From Sinomonas atrocyanea (lineage in GTDB: Bacteria; Actinomycetota; Actinomycetes; Actinomycetales; Micrococcaceae): a DNA stretch of 64,000 nucleotides. The position numbers and the translations under genes were made by a program. Below, in pieces: positions 16,126 to 24,372 of the stretch. Positions within the stretch are counted from its first letter, which is position 1, and each line of letters begins with the position of its first letter. The stretch lies in NCBI RefSeq assembly GCF_001577305.1, contig NZ_CP014518.1:1302001-1366000 (forward strand), read 5' to 3'. The notes under the pieces were generated by a model that had not been told where the DNA came from, made no database searches, and worked only from the letters and a program-made list of their open reading frames with translations.

Positions 16126-16493
16126 GCGTCCAGCGTCCCGAGCGACCCATGGACCCGCAAGGGGACAACGTCACCGCACGGTGCAGGGCCGTCTAAGGGC
16201 CGCAGACGTCGACTTGGCGCTCTATCAGCTCGGCCGGTAGGACGTACACGCGGCTGGTTATGTCTTGCCGGGAATTGTCCGGTGAGGCGCACGCGGCCTG
16301 TGCGGGGGAGAGCTGCGCCGGTGGCCGCCCCGCCTGGGTGGCCCGAGGGACTGGAGGTAGCCGGCGGGGGAGCCGGCGCGCCCGATGCCCAGCTCCTCGG
16401 CGGCTGCGTGAGCTGAGCTTTTGGCGCCGACCCCGTGACGCCCGCCGCTTCGATTGCGGCGATAGGCTCGGGGTGTACTCAGGGGGGGTGGCC
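16126..16493. other. Intergenic region with decayed IclR helix-turn-helix fragment
   Basis: 368 bp without an intact gene. On the minus strand 16344-16402 encodes AAEELGIGR...GYLQSL, matching the HTH of the IclR gene at 20486-20541 (VAEELGIGR...YLQSL). 18 bp at 16344-16361 and 23 of 24 bp at 16379-16402 align, with a one-codon length difference between the blocks. AGGGGGGG at 16481-16488 is the helicase ribosome site. Confidence 0.65.
16344..16402 (-). pseudogene. IclR HTH remnant (direct repeat of 20486-20541)
   Basis: See the flanking region: same orientation as the intact iclR-type gene 4.1 kb away. Together the copies bracket the helicase and ParDE genes. It could be a fragment of a paralogue rather than of that exact gene. 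Confidence 0.6.
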
Positions 16494-19298
16494 ATGATCG
16501 ATCCGCGCGCCGAGGCGCTCCTTGTCTGGTCGACGGACCGAGGCGACTGGCAGGACAAGACCGCCGAGGTCGACTCTTACCATCGGGAGGGCCAGCACTT
16601 TCTCGTCCGGTTCGTGAGGGGAACCAGAACGTACCGCTATGGCCCGCAGAAGGTCCTGGTTCTCCAGCACCCGTCCTCGATGAGCCTCGAGGGCGCGTGG
16701 GTAGAGGCCGCCGGCCGGCGGGTCCCGGACCCCCGAGCGGCCTACCGGTTCGACGGACCCTCCGGAGCCTGGGTGCGGATCTTTGAGCGGCGCGGGGAGA
16801 CTGAGCTGCACCACCTGCACCCCGAGCACAGGGTGCGCATCGAGGAAGACGTCGAACAGGCAGGGCTGGCGGGGCACGTTCTCGCCTACTGGCGGTCCAT
16901 CGTCGCCGCCCTTCCGTCAGGGCCGCAGGGCCCCGACCCCCTCAAGCGTGAGTACGAACGCCTCACGACCGTGCATCCGGACAGCGTGCTTGCCCGGTAC
17001 CTCACGGCGAAGCCGCTTGAACCCGCCGAACACGACGCCGTTCCGATCGCGCCGTTCTCCTCGAATCTCAGCCAACGTGCGGCCGTGGAGAAGGCGCTGC
17101 GCTTCCCCATCTCGGTGATCGAGGGGCCGCCCGGGACCGGCAAGACGCAGACGATCCTCAACCTCATTGCCACGCTGATCGCGAGTCCCGGCGCGTCGGT
17201 CGGTGTCGTCGCGTCTAACAACGCCGCCGTCGAGAACGTTCGGGACAAGCTGGCAGGGAGGGGCATCGGCTATGTCGTCGCGGATCTGGGGCGCGCCGAG
17301 AAGCGGGAGAACTTCCTCAAGAGCCAGGCGAACCGCAACCATGCGATCGGCGAGATGCTCGCCGAATCGACGGACGACCCCGCGGATCCGACGAAGATCC
17401 GGGCGCTCGCCGAGCGGCTCACCACGGCCCAGCGAGCCGAATGGAACCTCGCGACGCTCCGGCAGGAGCGAGATGCCTACGGTCTGGAACGCGAGCATTT
17501 CCTAGAGTTCCTCCGGAGCCAGGACGTCGTCGGCGGCGGCCCGCTGCCCCTGCTTGGCCGGTCCTCAGAGACACTCATCGACTTCCTCGTTGAGGCGGCG
17601 CTCGAAGGCACGCGGCCCAAGCGGTTCCGTTGGTTGCGAAGCATCGTACGCCGGCTCAAGTACGGGTCGCTAGGCGGTGCCGCGCTGGGGGATACCGACC
17701 TGAAGCTGCGCGTCCAGGCGGCGTTCTACGACCGCCGCATCGCTGAACTGGACCGGGACATCGCGGACCACGAACGCCGGGTGGAGGACGGCGGCCTCGC
17801 CGGCATGCTCGCCGACCACCGGCTCCTGTCGGAGCGCTTCCTGCGCTCGGCCCTCCGCGGGCGCTACGGCTCACGCGGGCGCGTCCAGTACAGTCCGGAC
17901 GCGATCCGGGCCGGTTTCCGCGCTTTCACCGTCGACTATCCCGTCATCCTGAGCACGTGCCACTCCCTCCGCCGCAGCATCGGCCAGGACAACCTGCTCG
18001 ACTGCCTGATCATCGACGAGGCCTCCCAGGCGGACCTGCTCACCTCTGCACTTGCGATGGCCTCATGCCGGCGCATCGTGGTCGTCGGAGACCAACGACA
18101 GCTGCCACCCATCGTCGGGGAGCGGCCCGGCGCAGGCGAGGTGCCGCCCGCGCCGTCGTACGACTACCGCACGCACAGCATCATGTCCTCGCTCCGACAG
18201 CTCTATGGAGATGCCCTGCCAGTCACGATGCTCCGCGAGCATTACCGCTGCGATCCGGCCATCATCGGGTTCTGCAATGAGAAGTTCTACGACGGCCAGC
18301 TCATCCCGCTCACTGAGGGCCCGCGCCGGCCACGGCCGATGATGGTTGTGAGGACGGCCGAGGGAAACCACATGAGGCAATTCCGCGACGGCGGTCGGGT
18401 CAACCGGCGAGAAGTTGACGCCATCATCGACGAGGTGATCTCCACGCACTGCGCCGGTATCCCCCGGGCAGAGATCGGCATCACGACGCCGTACCGGCGG
18501 CAGCTCACGGAGCTGCAGGGCCGCCTGGGCTCGGCGGCAGACCTCATGGACATCGAGGCAGACACGGTTCATCGGTACCAAGGCCGCGAGAAGCGTGCGG
18601 TCATTATGAGCGCTGTCCTCGACGACACCGCGGCCGGTCGAAGCGGCGTGAAGTTCGTCGACGATGCCCGTCTCGTGAACGTCGCCGTTTCTCGCGCGAG
18701 AGAGCGTTTCATCCTCGTCACCGATCACCGAATGCTGCCGACGAGCAGGAATCTGCGCGACCTGATGGGCTACATCCAGTACCAGGATCCGGCTCAGCTC
18801 GTCGACAGCAGCATCGTGTCCGTCTTCGACCTGCTCTACAGCAGCTTCTCCGCGCGCCTCCGGCCGCTTGCGGGGCGGGTGGCAGGGCATCTCGGGCAAC
18901 GGTCGGAGGACATCGCCTGGACGGTGCTGCACGGCATGCTCGGCGAGGAGCCGTACCGGGGCCTCAAGGCGGTGCCCCAGGTGCTCCTTCGCCACCTCGT
19001 GCCCAGCCGCGCTCGGCTGAGCGCGGACCAGGCGGGATTCGTGCGCCGCGGGTCCTCGCTCGACATCGTGGTCTACAACCGGCTCACCCGGGCCCCGGTC
19101 CTGGCGATCGAGGTGGACGGCTTCGCGTTCCACGACGACAACCCCGTCCAGCTGGCGAGGGACGAGCTCAAGGACCGGGTCCTAGTCGCGATCGGGCTGC
19201 CGTTGTTACGGCTCTCCACGACCGGCAGCGGCGAGGAGGAGCGGATCAGGAATGCGCTGGACGCGGCGCTCGCGGGGATGCACCATGGCGTGCGATAG
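16494..19298 (+). CDS. SF1 (UPF1/DNA2-like) helicase with C-terminal DUF2726/Vsr-like nuclease-fold domain
   Basis: 934 residues from ATG 16494. An N-terminal 170-residue region is followed by helicase motifs: Walker A GPPGTGKT (211-218), Walker B LIIDEASQAD (505-513), motif III GDQRQLPP, YRCDPAI, motif V DTVHRYQGREK and motif VI NVAVSRARERFILVTD. A long insertion lies between motifs I and II. The last 110 residues (RRGSSLDIVVYNRLTRAPVLAIEVDGFAFHDD) form a DUF2726/DUF559-type PD-(D/E)XK-like domain. Helicase-nuclease fusions of this class are typical of anti-phage loci. Stand-alone gene followed by convergent ParDE. Confidence 0.85.
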   Translation: MIDPRAEALLVWSTDRGDWQDKTAEVDSYHREGQHFLVRFVRGTRTYRYGPQKVLVLQHPSSMSLEGAWVEAAGRRVPDPRAAYRFDGPSGAWVRIFERRGETELHHLHPEHRVRIEEDVEQAGLAGHVLAYWRSIVAALPSGPQGPDPLKREYERLTTVHPDSVLARYLTAKPLEPAEHDAVPIAPFSSNLSQRAAVEKALRFPISVIEGPPGTGKTQTILNLIATLIASPGASVGVVASNNAAVENVRDKLAGRGIGYVVADLGRAEKRENFLKSQANRNHAIGEMLAESTDDPADPTKIRALAERLTTAQRAEWNLATLRQERDAYGLEREHFLEFLRSQDVVGGGPLPLLGRSSETLIDFLVEAALEGTRPKRFRWLRSIVRRLKYGSLGGAALGDTDLKLRVQAAFYDRRIAELDRDIADHERRVEDGGLAGMLADHRLLSERFLRSALRGRYGSRGRVQYSPDAIRAGFRAFTVDYPVILSTCHSLRRSIGQDNLLDCLIIDEASQADLLTSALAMASCRRIVVVGDQRQLPPIVGERPGAGEVPPAPSYDYRTHSIMSSLRQLYGDALPVTMLREHYRCDPAIIGFCNEKFYDGQLIPLTEGPRRPRPMMVVRTAEGNHMRQFRDGGRVNRREVDAIIDEVISTHCAGIPRAEIGITTPYRRQLTELQGRLGSAADLMDIEADTVHRYQGREKRAVIMSAVLDDTAAGRSGVKFVDDARLVNVAVSRARERFILVTDHRMLPTSRNLRDLMGYIQYQDPAQLVDSSIVSVFDLLYSSFSARLRPLAGRVAGHLGQRSEDIAWTVLHGMLGEEPYRGLKAVPQVLLRHLVPSRARLSADQAGFVRRGSSLDIVVYNRLTRAPVLAIEVDGFAFHDDNPVQLARDELKDRVLVAIGLPLLRLSTTGSGEEERIRNALDAALAGMHHGVR

Positions 19299-19316
19299 CC
19301 GGCGGCGGAACGGGAC

Positions 19317-19607
19317 CTAGAAGTGCCGGGTGGGGTCCATGCGTTGGTGCAGGATGCGGATCACGTCGACCGTCGTATCGGTCTCGACGTAGAAGATCAG
19401 GTGGCTGCCGATCGCGTAGCGCCGGTACCCGGCGCGGATCTCGTCGCAGGGGCGGCCGCGATCGGGGCGGTCCGCGACCCGTTCGATGGCGCCGCGCAGC
19501 TCTCCTACGTAGATCTCGGCCTGGCCGAGACCCCAGCGGTCGGCTGTGTAGTCCCAGATGGATGAGAGGTCCTGTACCGCGGCCGGCGTGAGCCGGTACT
19601 GCTTCAC
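19317..19607 (-). CDS. parE: ParE/RelE-family toxin
   Basis: 96 residues from GTG 19607. It begins VKQYRLTPAAVQDLSSIWDYTADRWG and contains GRPCDEIRAGYRRYAIGSHLIFYVE...VIRILHQRMDPTRHF, the full ParE/RelE core with the C-terminal I-L-H-x-R-M-D motif. ParE toxins poison DNA gyrase. The start overlaps the antitoxin stop (GTGA at 19604-19607), giving translational coupling. Confidence 0.92.
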   Translation of the reverse strand: MKQYRLTPAAVQDLSSIWDYTADRWGLGQAEIYVGELRGAIERVADRPDRGRPCDEIRAGYRRYAIGSHLIFYVETDTTVDVIRILHQRMDPTRHF

Positions 19608-19837
19608 GGGCGCTTCGCGGCGATGAACGCGTCGAAGTCGAAGGGTTCCGGCTCGCCGCTGGCCTCGCCCGCGCTCAGGGCTGAGCGCAGCGCGGAGAGT
19701 CGGGCCTCCTGATCCTCCAGAAGCCGGAGGCCGGCACGGACAACCTCGCTCGCGGACCCGTAGCGGCCCGTCGCGACCTCGTGGGCGAGGAAATCGGAGA
19801 AGTGGGCATCCAGGCTGATCGACGTATTGCGCGCCAT
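19604..19837 (-). CDS. parD: ParD-family antitoxin
   Basis: 77 residues from ATG 19837. MARNTSISLDAHFSDFLAHEVATGRYGSASEVVRAGLRLLEDQE is a ParD ribbon-helix-helix, followed by an acidic tail (EPEPFDFDAFIAA) that would wrap the toxin. It precedes and overlaps the toxin gene. An inverted repeat 11 bp upstream is the likely autoregulatory operator. Confidence 0.92.
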   Translation of the reverse strand: MARNTSISLDAHFSDFLAHEVATGRYGSASEVVRAGLRLLEDQEARLSALRSALSAGEASGEPEPFDFDAFIAAKRP

Positions 19838-19866
19838 GGACCAATGATACCAAAGCTTGGTACCCG
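19838..19866 (-). promoter_or_regulatory. ParDE promoter/operator
   Basis: Inverted repeat TACCAA-AGC-TTGGTA at 19848-19862 overlaps a minus-strand -10-like box TATCAT (19849-19844). The box ends only about six bases before the ATG, implying a leaderless or near-leaderless message repressed by ParD. Confidence 0.55.
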
Positions 19867-19895
19867 GGACGCCAGATTTACGCCAGCAGGCTTTG

Positions 19896-20657
19896 CTATG
19901 CCGCCGTCGACGCCCCGAGCAGCCCCGACAGTGCGGCCGCGGAGGCCTTCAGGTCGGTGATGTGGCGCCCCTCCGCCGAGGTGTCCAGCACCCCGACGGG
20001 GGCAACGAGGGCGAGGGTCGCGATGATACTCCCGCCGGCGTCGAACACCGGCGCGGCGACCGCGGCAACGCCGTCGATCACCGCCTCGCTCACCGCGAAC
20101 CCGGCGCCGAGGGCCTCTGTGAGCTTCCGCTCCACCTCGCCACGCGAGGTCCCGAGCTTCGCCAGCGCCCGCTCCCGCACGGCCGGCGAGCCCCACGCGA
20201 GGAACGCGAGCCCCTGGGCGGACTGCGGCCCGAGCGGCGCCCCGATCCGCACCGTCATGTTCACGGACTTCCCGGCAGGCTCCTTGGACGCGACGGCCAC
20301 GGCGCTGGAGCCCGTCCAGAGCCCCAGCACCGCCGTCTGGCCCGTGCGCTCGGCGAGCGTGGCGAGGAGCGGCTCGGCCACGTCGATGATCTTGGGCCCG
20401 GTCAGCATCGACGCGGCGATGCCCATGATGAGGGGCCCGGGCCGGTAGTCGTTGTCGTTGATCCGCTGCAGGAACCCCTCGGAGGCGAGGGACTGGAGGT
20501 AGCGGTGGGCGGAGGTCCGCCCGATCCCCAGCTCCTCGGCGACGTCGTTGATGCGCACCTCGGTGCGGTCGGAGCTGAACATCCGCAGGATCTGCGCGCT
20601 CCGGCTCACCACCTGCAGCCCGCCGGCCGGCGCGGCGTCGTCCCTCTCCGTTGGCAT
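19896..20657 (-). CDS. IclR-family transcriptional regulator
   Basis: 253 residues from ATG 20657. N-terminal winged HTH (VSRSAQILRMFSS...VRINDVAEELGIGRTSAHRYLQSLASEGFLQR) and C-terminal IclR effector domain (GLWTGSSAVAVASKEPAGK...GAGFAVSEAVIDGVAAVAAPVFDAGGSIIATLAL). It is the last gene of a cupin-MFS-IclR set on the minus strand (45-bp gap from the MFS). A perfect inverted repeat in the divergent promoter (22491-22509) is a good candidate for its operator. Confidence 0.92.
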   Translation of the reverse strand: MPTERDDAAPAGGLQVVSRSAQILRMFSSDRTEVRINDVAEELGIGRTSAHRYLQSLASEGFLQRINDNDYRPGPLIMGIAASMLTGPKIIDVAEPLLATLAERTGQTAVLGLWTGSSAVAVASKEPAGKSVNMTVRIGAPLGPQSAQGLAFLAWGSPAVRERALAKLGTSRGEVERKLTEALGAGFAVSEAVIDGVAAVAAPVFDAGGSIIATLALVAPVGVLDTSAEGRHITDLKASAAALSGLLGASTAA

Positions 20658-20701
20658 AGCCCACACTCTAGCCCGTGCCACGGCCCGCACCGGCGCGGCC
20701 G

Positions 20702-22060
20702 TCACGGCCGACGCTCTGCGGCGATCGTGTGCTCGGCGAGGTTGCGGTCCTTGGTCTCCGGTCCCCACAGCGCCCCGACGATGAGGCAGATCCCGCCGAC
20801 GCCGAGCAGCACCGTGGGCGTGAGCTTGAGCGGCATGAGCCCGGACAGCGCGGCCATGTAGAAGGCGTAGAACGAGGGGATGATGAGCGCCAGGGAGTAG
20901 CCGACGCCGTAGCCGGTCGCCCGGATCTCCACGGGGAACCGCTCGGACATGTACGCCCCGATGGCCCCGAACGCGGGCACGCCCAGGAGCGCGATCGCGG
21001 CGACGGCCACGGTCGCGGCCCAGAAGCCCCTGACCGCCCCGGAGGCGAAGAGCACGAACAGCGGGATCGCCAGCAGCGAGCCGACGCCGCACAGGACGAA
21101 GAACGCCCGGCGGCCGATCCGCTGCGAGAGCATCCCGAACAGCGGGTAGGCCACGGTCACCACGGCGAATGCGATGATCATCAGCGTCGAGGTCTGCACC
21201 GCGCTGAGCCCGGTCGTGGTCGCGATGGTGGGCGGCAGGATCACGATCGAGGCGTTCGAGGAGAACCACACGCCGGTCATGAGCAGGAACGCCTGCGCGA
21301 GCGGCTTGCGGTTGGGCCCGGCGAGGAGCTCCTTGAACGGGTTGACCCGCTTGGTGGACGTGTTCTCCCAGGCCGGGCTCTCCTCGACGCCGCGGGCGTA
21401 CGCGATGGCGAAGCCGATCGAGATGATAGCGCCCACGATGAACGCGATCCGCCAGCCCCACTGCGAGTAGGCCGACGTCGGGCTGCCGGCGGGGGCGAAC
21501 GTGAGCACGAGCAGCGTCAGCGCCGAGATCACCACGTAGGAGGACGGGAAGCCGAGCGCGATCAGGCCGGCGTTGCGGCCGCGGTTGCGCTTGGCCGAGT
21601 GCTCCATCGCGAGCGGCACCGCGCCGGTGTACTCGCCGCCGAGGAACACCCCGCCGATGAACCGCAGCACGATCAGCGCCACCACGCCGGCGATCCCCAC
21701 GCTCTGGTAGCCCGGCAGCGCCGCGATGAGCCCGGTGGCCACTCCGGCGCCGGCGACGGCGACGACGGTCGCCTTCTTGCGGCCCACCTTGTCCCCGAGC
21801 CAGCCGAAGATGATGGACCCGAGTGGGCGCGCCACCAGGGTGGAGGCGAAGACGAGGCCGCCGAGGATCGCCGTCGTGGCCGGCCCAATCGAGGCGGGGG
21901 TGAAGAACGCCATCGCCGGGGCGAGGGCGATCACCGGCAGGTAGATGTCGAACATGTCGATGAAGAACCCGGCGCTCGCGCCCACCACGGCGCGGCGCTC
22001 GTGCCCGGATGCCGCGGTGCCCACGGTCCCAGTGTGGCCGTGCAGAGCCGGCGCCGTCAT
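20702..22060 (-). CDS. MFS transporter, metabolite:H+ symporter (MHS) type
   Basis: 452 residues from ATG 22060, overlapping the cupin stop by four bases (ATGA). Twelve membrane segments; the MHS signatures FGWLGDKVGRKKA, RFIGGVFLGGEYTGAVPLAMEH and WGWRIAFIVGA are clear. MHS proteins import organic acids such as ketoglutarate, shikimate or aromatic acids. It probably imports the substrate of the divergent DUF6282/aldolase genes. Confidence 0.88.
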   Translation of the reverse strand: MTAPALHGHTGTVGTAASGHERRAVVGASAGFFIDMFDIYLPVIALAPAMAFFTPASIGPATTAILGGLVFASTLVARPLGSIIFGWLGDKVGRKKATVVAVAGAGVATGLIAALPGYQSVGIAGVVALIVLRFIGGVFLGGEYTGAVPLAMEHSAKRNRGRNAGLIALGFPSSYVVISALTLLVLTFAPAGSPTSAYSQWGWRIAFIVGAIISIGFAIAYARGVEESPAWENTSTKRVNPFKELLAGPNRKPLAQAFLLMTGVWFSSNASIVILPPTIATTTGLSAVQTSTLMIIAFAVVTVAYPLFGMLSQRIGRRAFFVLCGVGSLLAIPLFVLFASGAVRGFWAATVAVAAIALLGVPAFGAIGAYMSERFPVEIRATGYGVGYSLALIIPSFYAFYMAALSGLMPLKLTPTVLLGVGGICLIVGALWGPETKDRNLAEHTIAAERRP

Positions 22061-22470
22061 GACTGCGCCCCGATCGTGAGCGGCTCCTTGTGGGCCAGGT
22101 TCGCCACCCAGGCGGTGAGGTGGGCGTAGTCGGCCCGCGGCGGGACAAAGATGTCGATGTTTACGCACGGCCCGGAGGTCACGTCGATGTAGTGCTCCTT
22201 GCCGCGCTGAACGAGCATGAGGTCGCGCGGGCCCATGTGGTGGGCCACGCCGTCCACGTAGTAGTCGGCCTCGCCCTCGAGGATGAACACGAGCTGGTCG
22301 AAGTCCTCGTGCGAGTGGGGGCGGAGCTCGAGGCCCTTCTCCACGGTGTTCCACACGATCATGACCTCGTCCGTGGCGTAGGCCTTGCGGGTGATGCCCG
22401 GGCGGGCGACTTCGAGCGGGACGTCGTCGAAGCTGACGACCTCCGAGTAGAGCGATTCGTTGAGGGACAC
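22057..22470 (-). CDS. Cupin-domain protein
   Basis: 137 residues from GTG 22470, chosen because AAGGAGA lies eight bases upstream; the longer open frame lacks such a site. Cupin motif 1 is HSHEDFDQLVFILEGEADYYVDG (metal ligands H-x-H and E), and motif 2 follows with GPRDLMLVQRGKEHYI. Small cupins in catabolic operons are isomerases, dioxygenases or sugar/acid epimerases. It leads the minus-strand operon with the MFS and IclR genes. Substrate unknown. Confidence 0.85.
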   Translation of the reverse strand: MSLNESLYSEVVSFDDVPLEVARPGITRKAYATDEVMIVWNTVEKGLELRPHSHEDFDQLVFILEGEADYYVDGVAHHMGPRDLMLVQRGKEHYIDVTSGPCVNIDIFVPPRADYAHLTAWVANLAHKEPLTIGAQS

Positions 22471-22490
22471 CGCGATCTCCTTTGACCTTG

Positions 22491-22509
22491 TGTTCCGTTT
22501 ATCGGAACA
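22491..22509. promoter_or_regulatory. Operator-like inverted repeat between cupin and DUF6282 operons
   Basis: TGTTCCG-TTTAT-CGGAACA, a perfect 7-bp inverted repeat in the 129-bp divergent promoter. Its size and symmetry fit IclR-family binding sites, and an IclR gene ends one of the two operons. It sits 21 bp upstream of the cupin start. Confidence 0.65.
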
Positions 22510-22599
22510 GCTTGTGCGCAATGTGGAACGAGCGTAGCATCGCGATCACGGTCACTGTCAATGCCCCTCGAGGGCGGAACCAACGGAAGGACAGCAACG

Positions 22600-23529
22600 A
22601 TGCTGAAGCCCGAAGGCCACGAGCCCGTCACCATCGACGACCCGGAGGTCGCCGCGATGCTGGACGGCGCCGTCGACCTCCACGTCCACCCCAGCCCCTC
22701 GCCGTTCCCGCGCCGGCTGCCCATCGCCGAGGCGGCGTGGCAGGCGCACGAGGCCGGGTTCCGCGCGATCCTGGTCAAGAGCCACCACCACTCGATGGTC
22801 ACGGACATCCGCGCGGCGTCCGAGGCGCTCGGCGGCCTGCCGATCCCGGTGGTCTCCGGGGTGGCGCTGAACAACTACGTGGGCGGCCTCAACCCGTACG
22901 CGGCCGAGCTCGCGCTCGCCCAGGGCGGCCGGATGGTCTGGTTCCCCACGATCTCCTCGCACGCCCACATCTGCGTGCACGAGGCCGAGGGCCAGAACAT
23001 GCGCTTCCCCACCAACAACCTGGGCCTGCGCCACACCACCGAGATCGGCATCCTCGACGCCGAGGGCGCCCTCAAGCCCGAGGTCCTGGACATCCTCGAG
23101 GTCATCAAGGCCCACGACGCGATCATGTCCTGCGGCCACCTCGACGCCGACCAGACGGAGCGGCTCATCGAACAGGCCTCCTCCATGGGCATCAAGCGGA
23201 TCCTCGTGAACCACCCGAACTTCGTGATCGGCGCCGAGCCCGAGCGGGTGCGCCGCTGGGTGGGGCTCGGGGCGCGGATCGAGCACTCGATCTGCCAGTA
23301 CGACGACCGCACCTCGTTCTACCAGTGGGGCCTGGACACCCTGCTCGGCTTCGTCCAGGCCGCCGGCGTGGAGAACACGCTGCTCGGCTCCGACCTGGGC
23401 CAGGCGAACAACCCGCTGCCGGTGGACGCCTACGCGCGGATGGTCCGCGGCCTGCTGGACGCGGGCGTGTCCAAGGAGGATGTACGCCGGCTCATCGCCG
23501 ACAACCCCGCCGATCTGCTGGGGATCTGA
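22600..23529 (+). CDS. DUF6282 family (amidohydrolase-like) protein
   Basis: 309 residues from ATG 22600. The opening VDLHVHPSPSPFPRRLP has the H-x-H metal motif of the amidohydrolase superfamily; further likely ligands are in KSHHHSM, SCGHLD, and the C-terminal GSDLGQANNPLPVDAY. This is the DUF6282 pattern, a hydrolase-like family of unknown substrate often found with aldolases in catabolic loci. The stop overlaps the aldolase start (TGATG). The last 145 bp of the gene are duplicated at 26464-26608. Confidence 0.85.
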   Translation: MLKPEGHEPVTIDDPEVAAMLDGAVDLHVHPSPSPFPRRLPIAEAAWQAHEAGFRAILVKSHHHSMVTDIRAASEALGGLPIPVVSGVALNNYVGGLNPYAAELALAQGGRMVWFPTISSHAHICVHEAEGQNMRFPTNNLGLRHTTEIGILDAEGALKPEVLDILEVIKAHDAIMSCGHLDADQTERLIEQASSMGIKRILVNHPNFVIGAEPERVRRWVGLGARIEHSICQYDDRTSFYQWGLDTLLGFVQAAGVENTLLGSDLGQANNPLPVDAYARMVRGLLDAGVSKEDVRRLIADNPADLLGI

Positions 23530-24127
23530 TGTCGCTGCCTGTGTCCCTGCGCGAGCTCATGGCCGAGCGACCCGTCCTCGGCACGTTCCTGAAGATCCCG
23601 CGGTTCGAGATCGTGGACGTCCTGGCCCTCTCCGGGTTCGACTTCGTGGTCTGCGACTACGAGCACTCGCAGATGTCGGTGGGGGAGGCGTGCGACGTGG
23701 TCCGGGCCGGCCGGGCGCGCGGCCTGCCGGTCCTCGTCCGGGTCCCCGCCCTCGACCGCGGCGACATCAACCGCCTGCTCGAGGCCGGCGCGGCGGGGAT
23801 TCAGCTGGCCCGCGGCTCCGGGCGCGCGGCGGGGGAGCTGCGGAAGCTGGTCTCCTACCCGCCGCTGGGGACCCGGTCGGTGTCGCTGGCGCAGCCGGCG
23901 GCGGACTATGGGATGGGGGTTTCCTTGGCTGCGCACTTCGAGCGGTCGAACTCCACGGTGCTGGCCGTGGGGCAGTTCGAGACCGCCGACTACGGCGACG
24001 GGATCGACGCAGCCATGGCCGCCCTGGACGTGGCGTTCATCGGACCGGTGGACCTGTCCGTGGACCTTGGCACGCCGGGGCAGCTGGACTCCGCGCCCAT
24101 GCGCGCGGCGGCGGAAGCGCTCGAGGC
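23385..24127 (+). repeat. About 743-bp direct repeat, left copy (DUF6282 3' end + aldolase)
   Basis: Aligns at a constant offset of 3079 bp with 26464-27206, with scattered mismatches. The copies bracket the GIY-YIG/DUF2075-MazG pair. Confidence 0.95.
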
Positions 24128-24296
24128 TGCCGCTGCGGCCCGCGGGGTGCCGATGGGGATCTTCGCCGGCTCGGCGGAGGCCGCGGCCGACGCGGTGGCG
24201 CGCGGCTACCGCTACATCGTCGCCGGCTCGGACCTGACGATGCTCGCCGGCGGGGCGACGCAGTTCAGTGGGCTGCTGCAGCCCGCGGCTGGTTGA
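23529..24296 (+). CDS. HpcH/HpaI (class II) aldolase
   Basis: 255 residues, coupled by a one-base overlap to DUF6282. It shows the HpcH/HpaI barrel pattern: LGTFLKIPRFEIVDVLALSGFDFVVCDYEH, VLVRVPALDRGDINRLLEAGAAGIQLARG, and the pyruvate-side motif VGQFET...DVAFIGPVDLS. Such aldolases cleave 2-keto-3-deoxy or 4-hydroxy-2-keto acids to pyruvate plus an aldehyde. With the hydrolase, cupin and MHS importer it forms a complete small catabolic locus. A truncated 3.1-kb-downstream copy exists at 26608-27237. Confidence 0.9.
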   Translation: MSLPVSLRELMAERPVLGTFLKIPRFEIVDVLALSGFDFVVCDYEHSQMSVGEACDVVRAGRARGLPVLVRVPALDRGDINRLLEAGAAGIQLARGSGRAAGELRKLVSYPPLGTRSVSLAQPAADYGMGVSLAAHFERSNSTVLAVGQFETADYGDGIDAAMAALDVAFIGPVDLSVDLGTPGQLDSAPMRAAAEALEAAAAARGVPMGIFAGSAEAAADAVARGYRYIVAGSDLTMLAGGATQFSGLLQPAAG

Positions 24297-24330
24297 GCAG
24301 AGTCACGGTGGTTGAGCGGAGTCGAAAACA

Positions 24331-24346
24331 CGGACGACGGCGGGTG
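24331..24346 (+). repeat. Half copy of the dispersed hairpin
   Basis: CGGACGACGGCGGGTG is the left arm of the hairpin seen at 4970 and 10849, but the right arm is missing. The break lies between the aldolase gene and the DUF2075 gene, suggesting the inserted module cut through the aldolase terminator. Confidence 0.6.
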
Positions 24347-24372
24347 CCCGGCGCGGCGGGGCCGCTCGGCGA

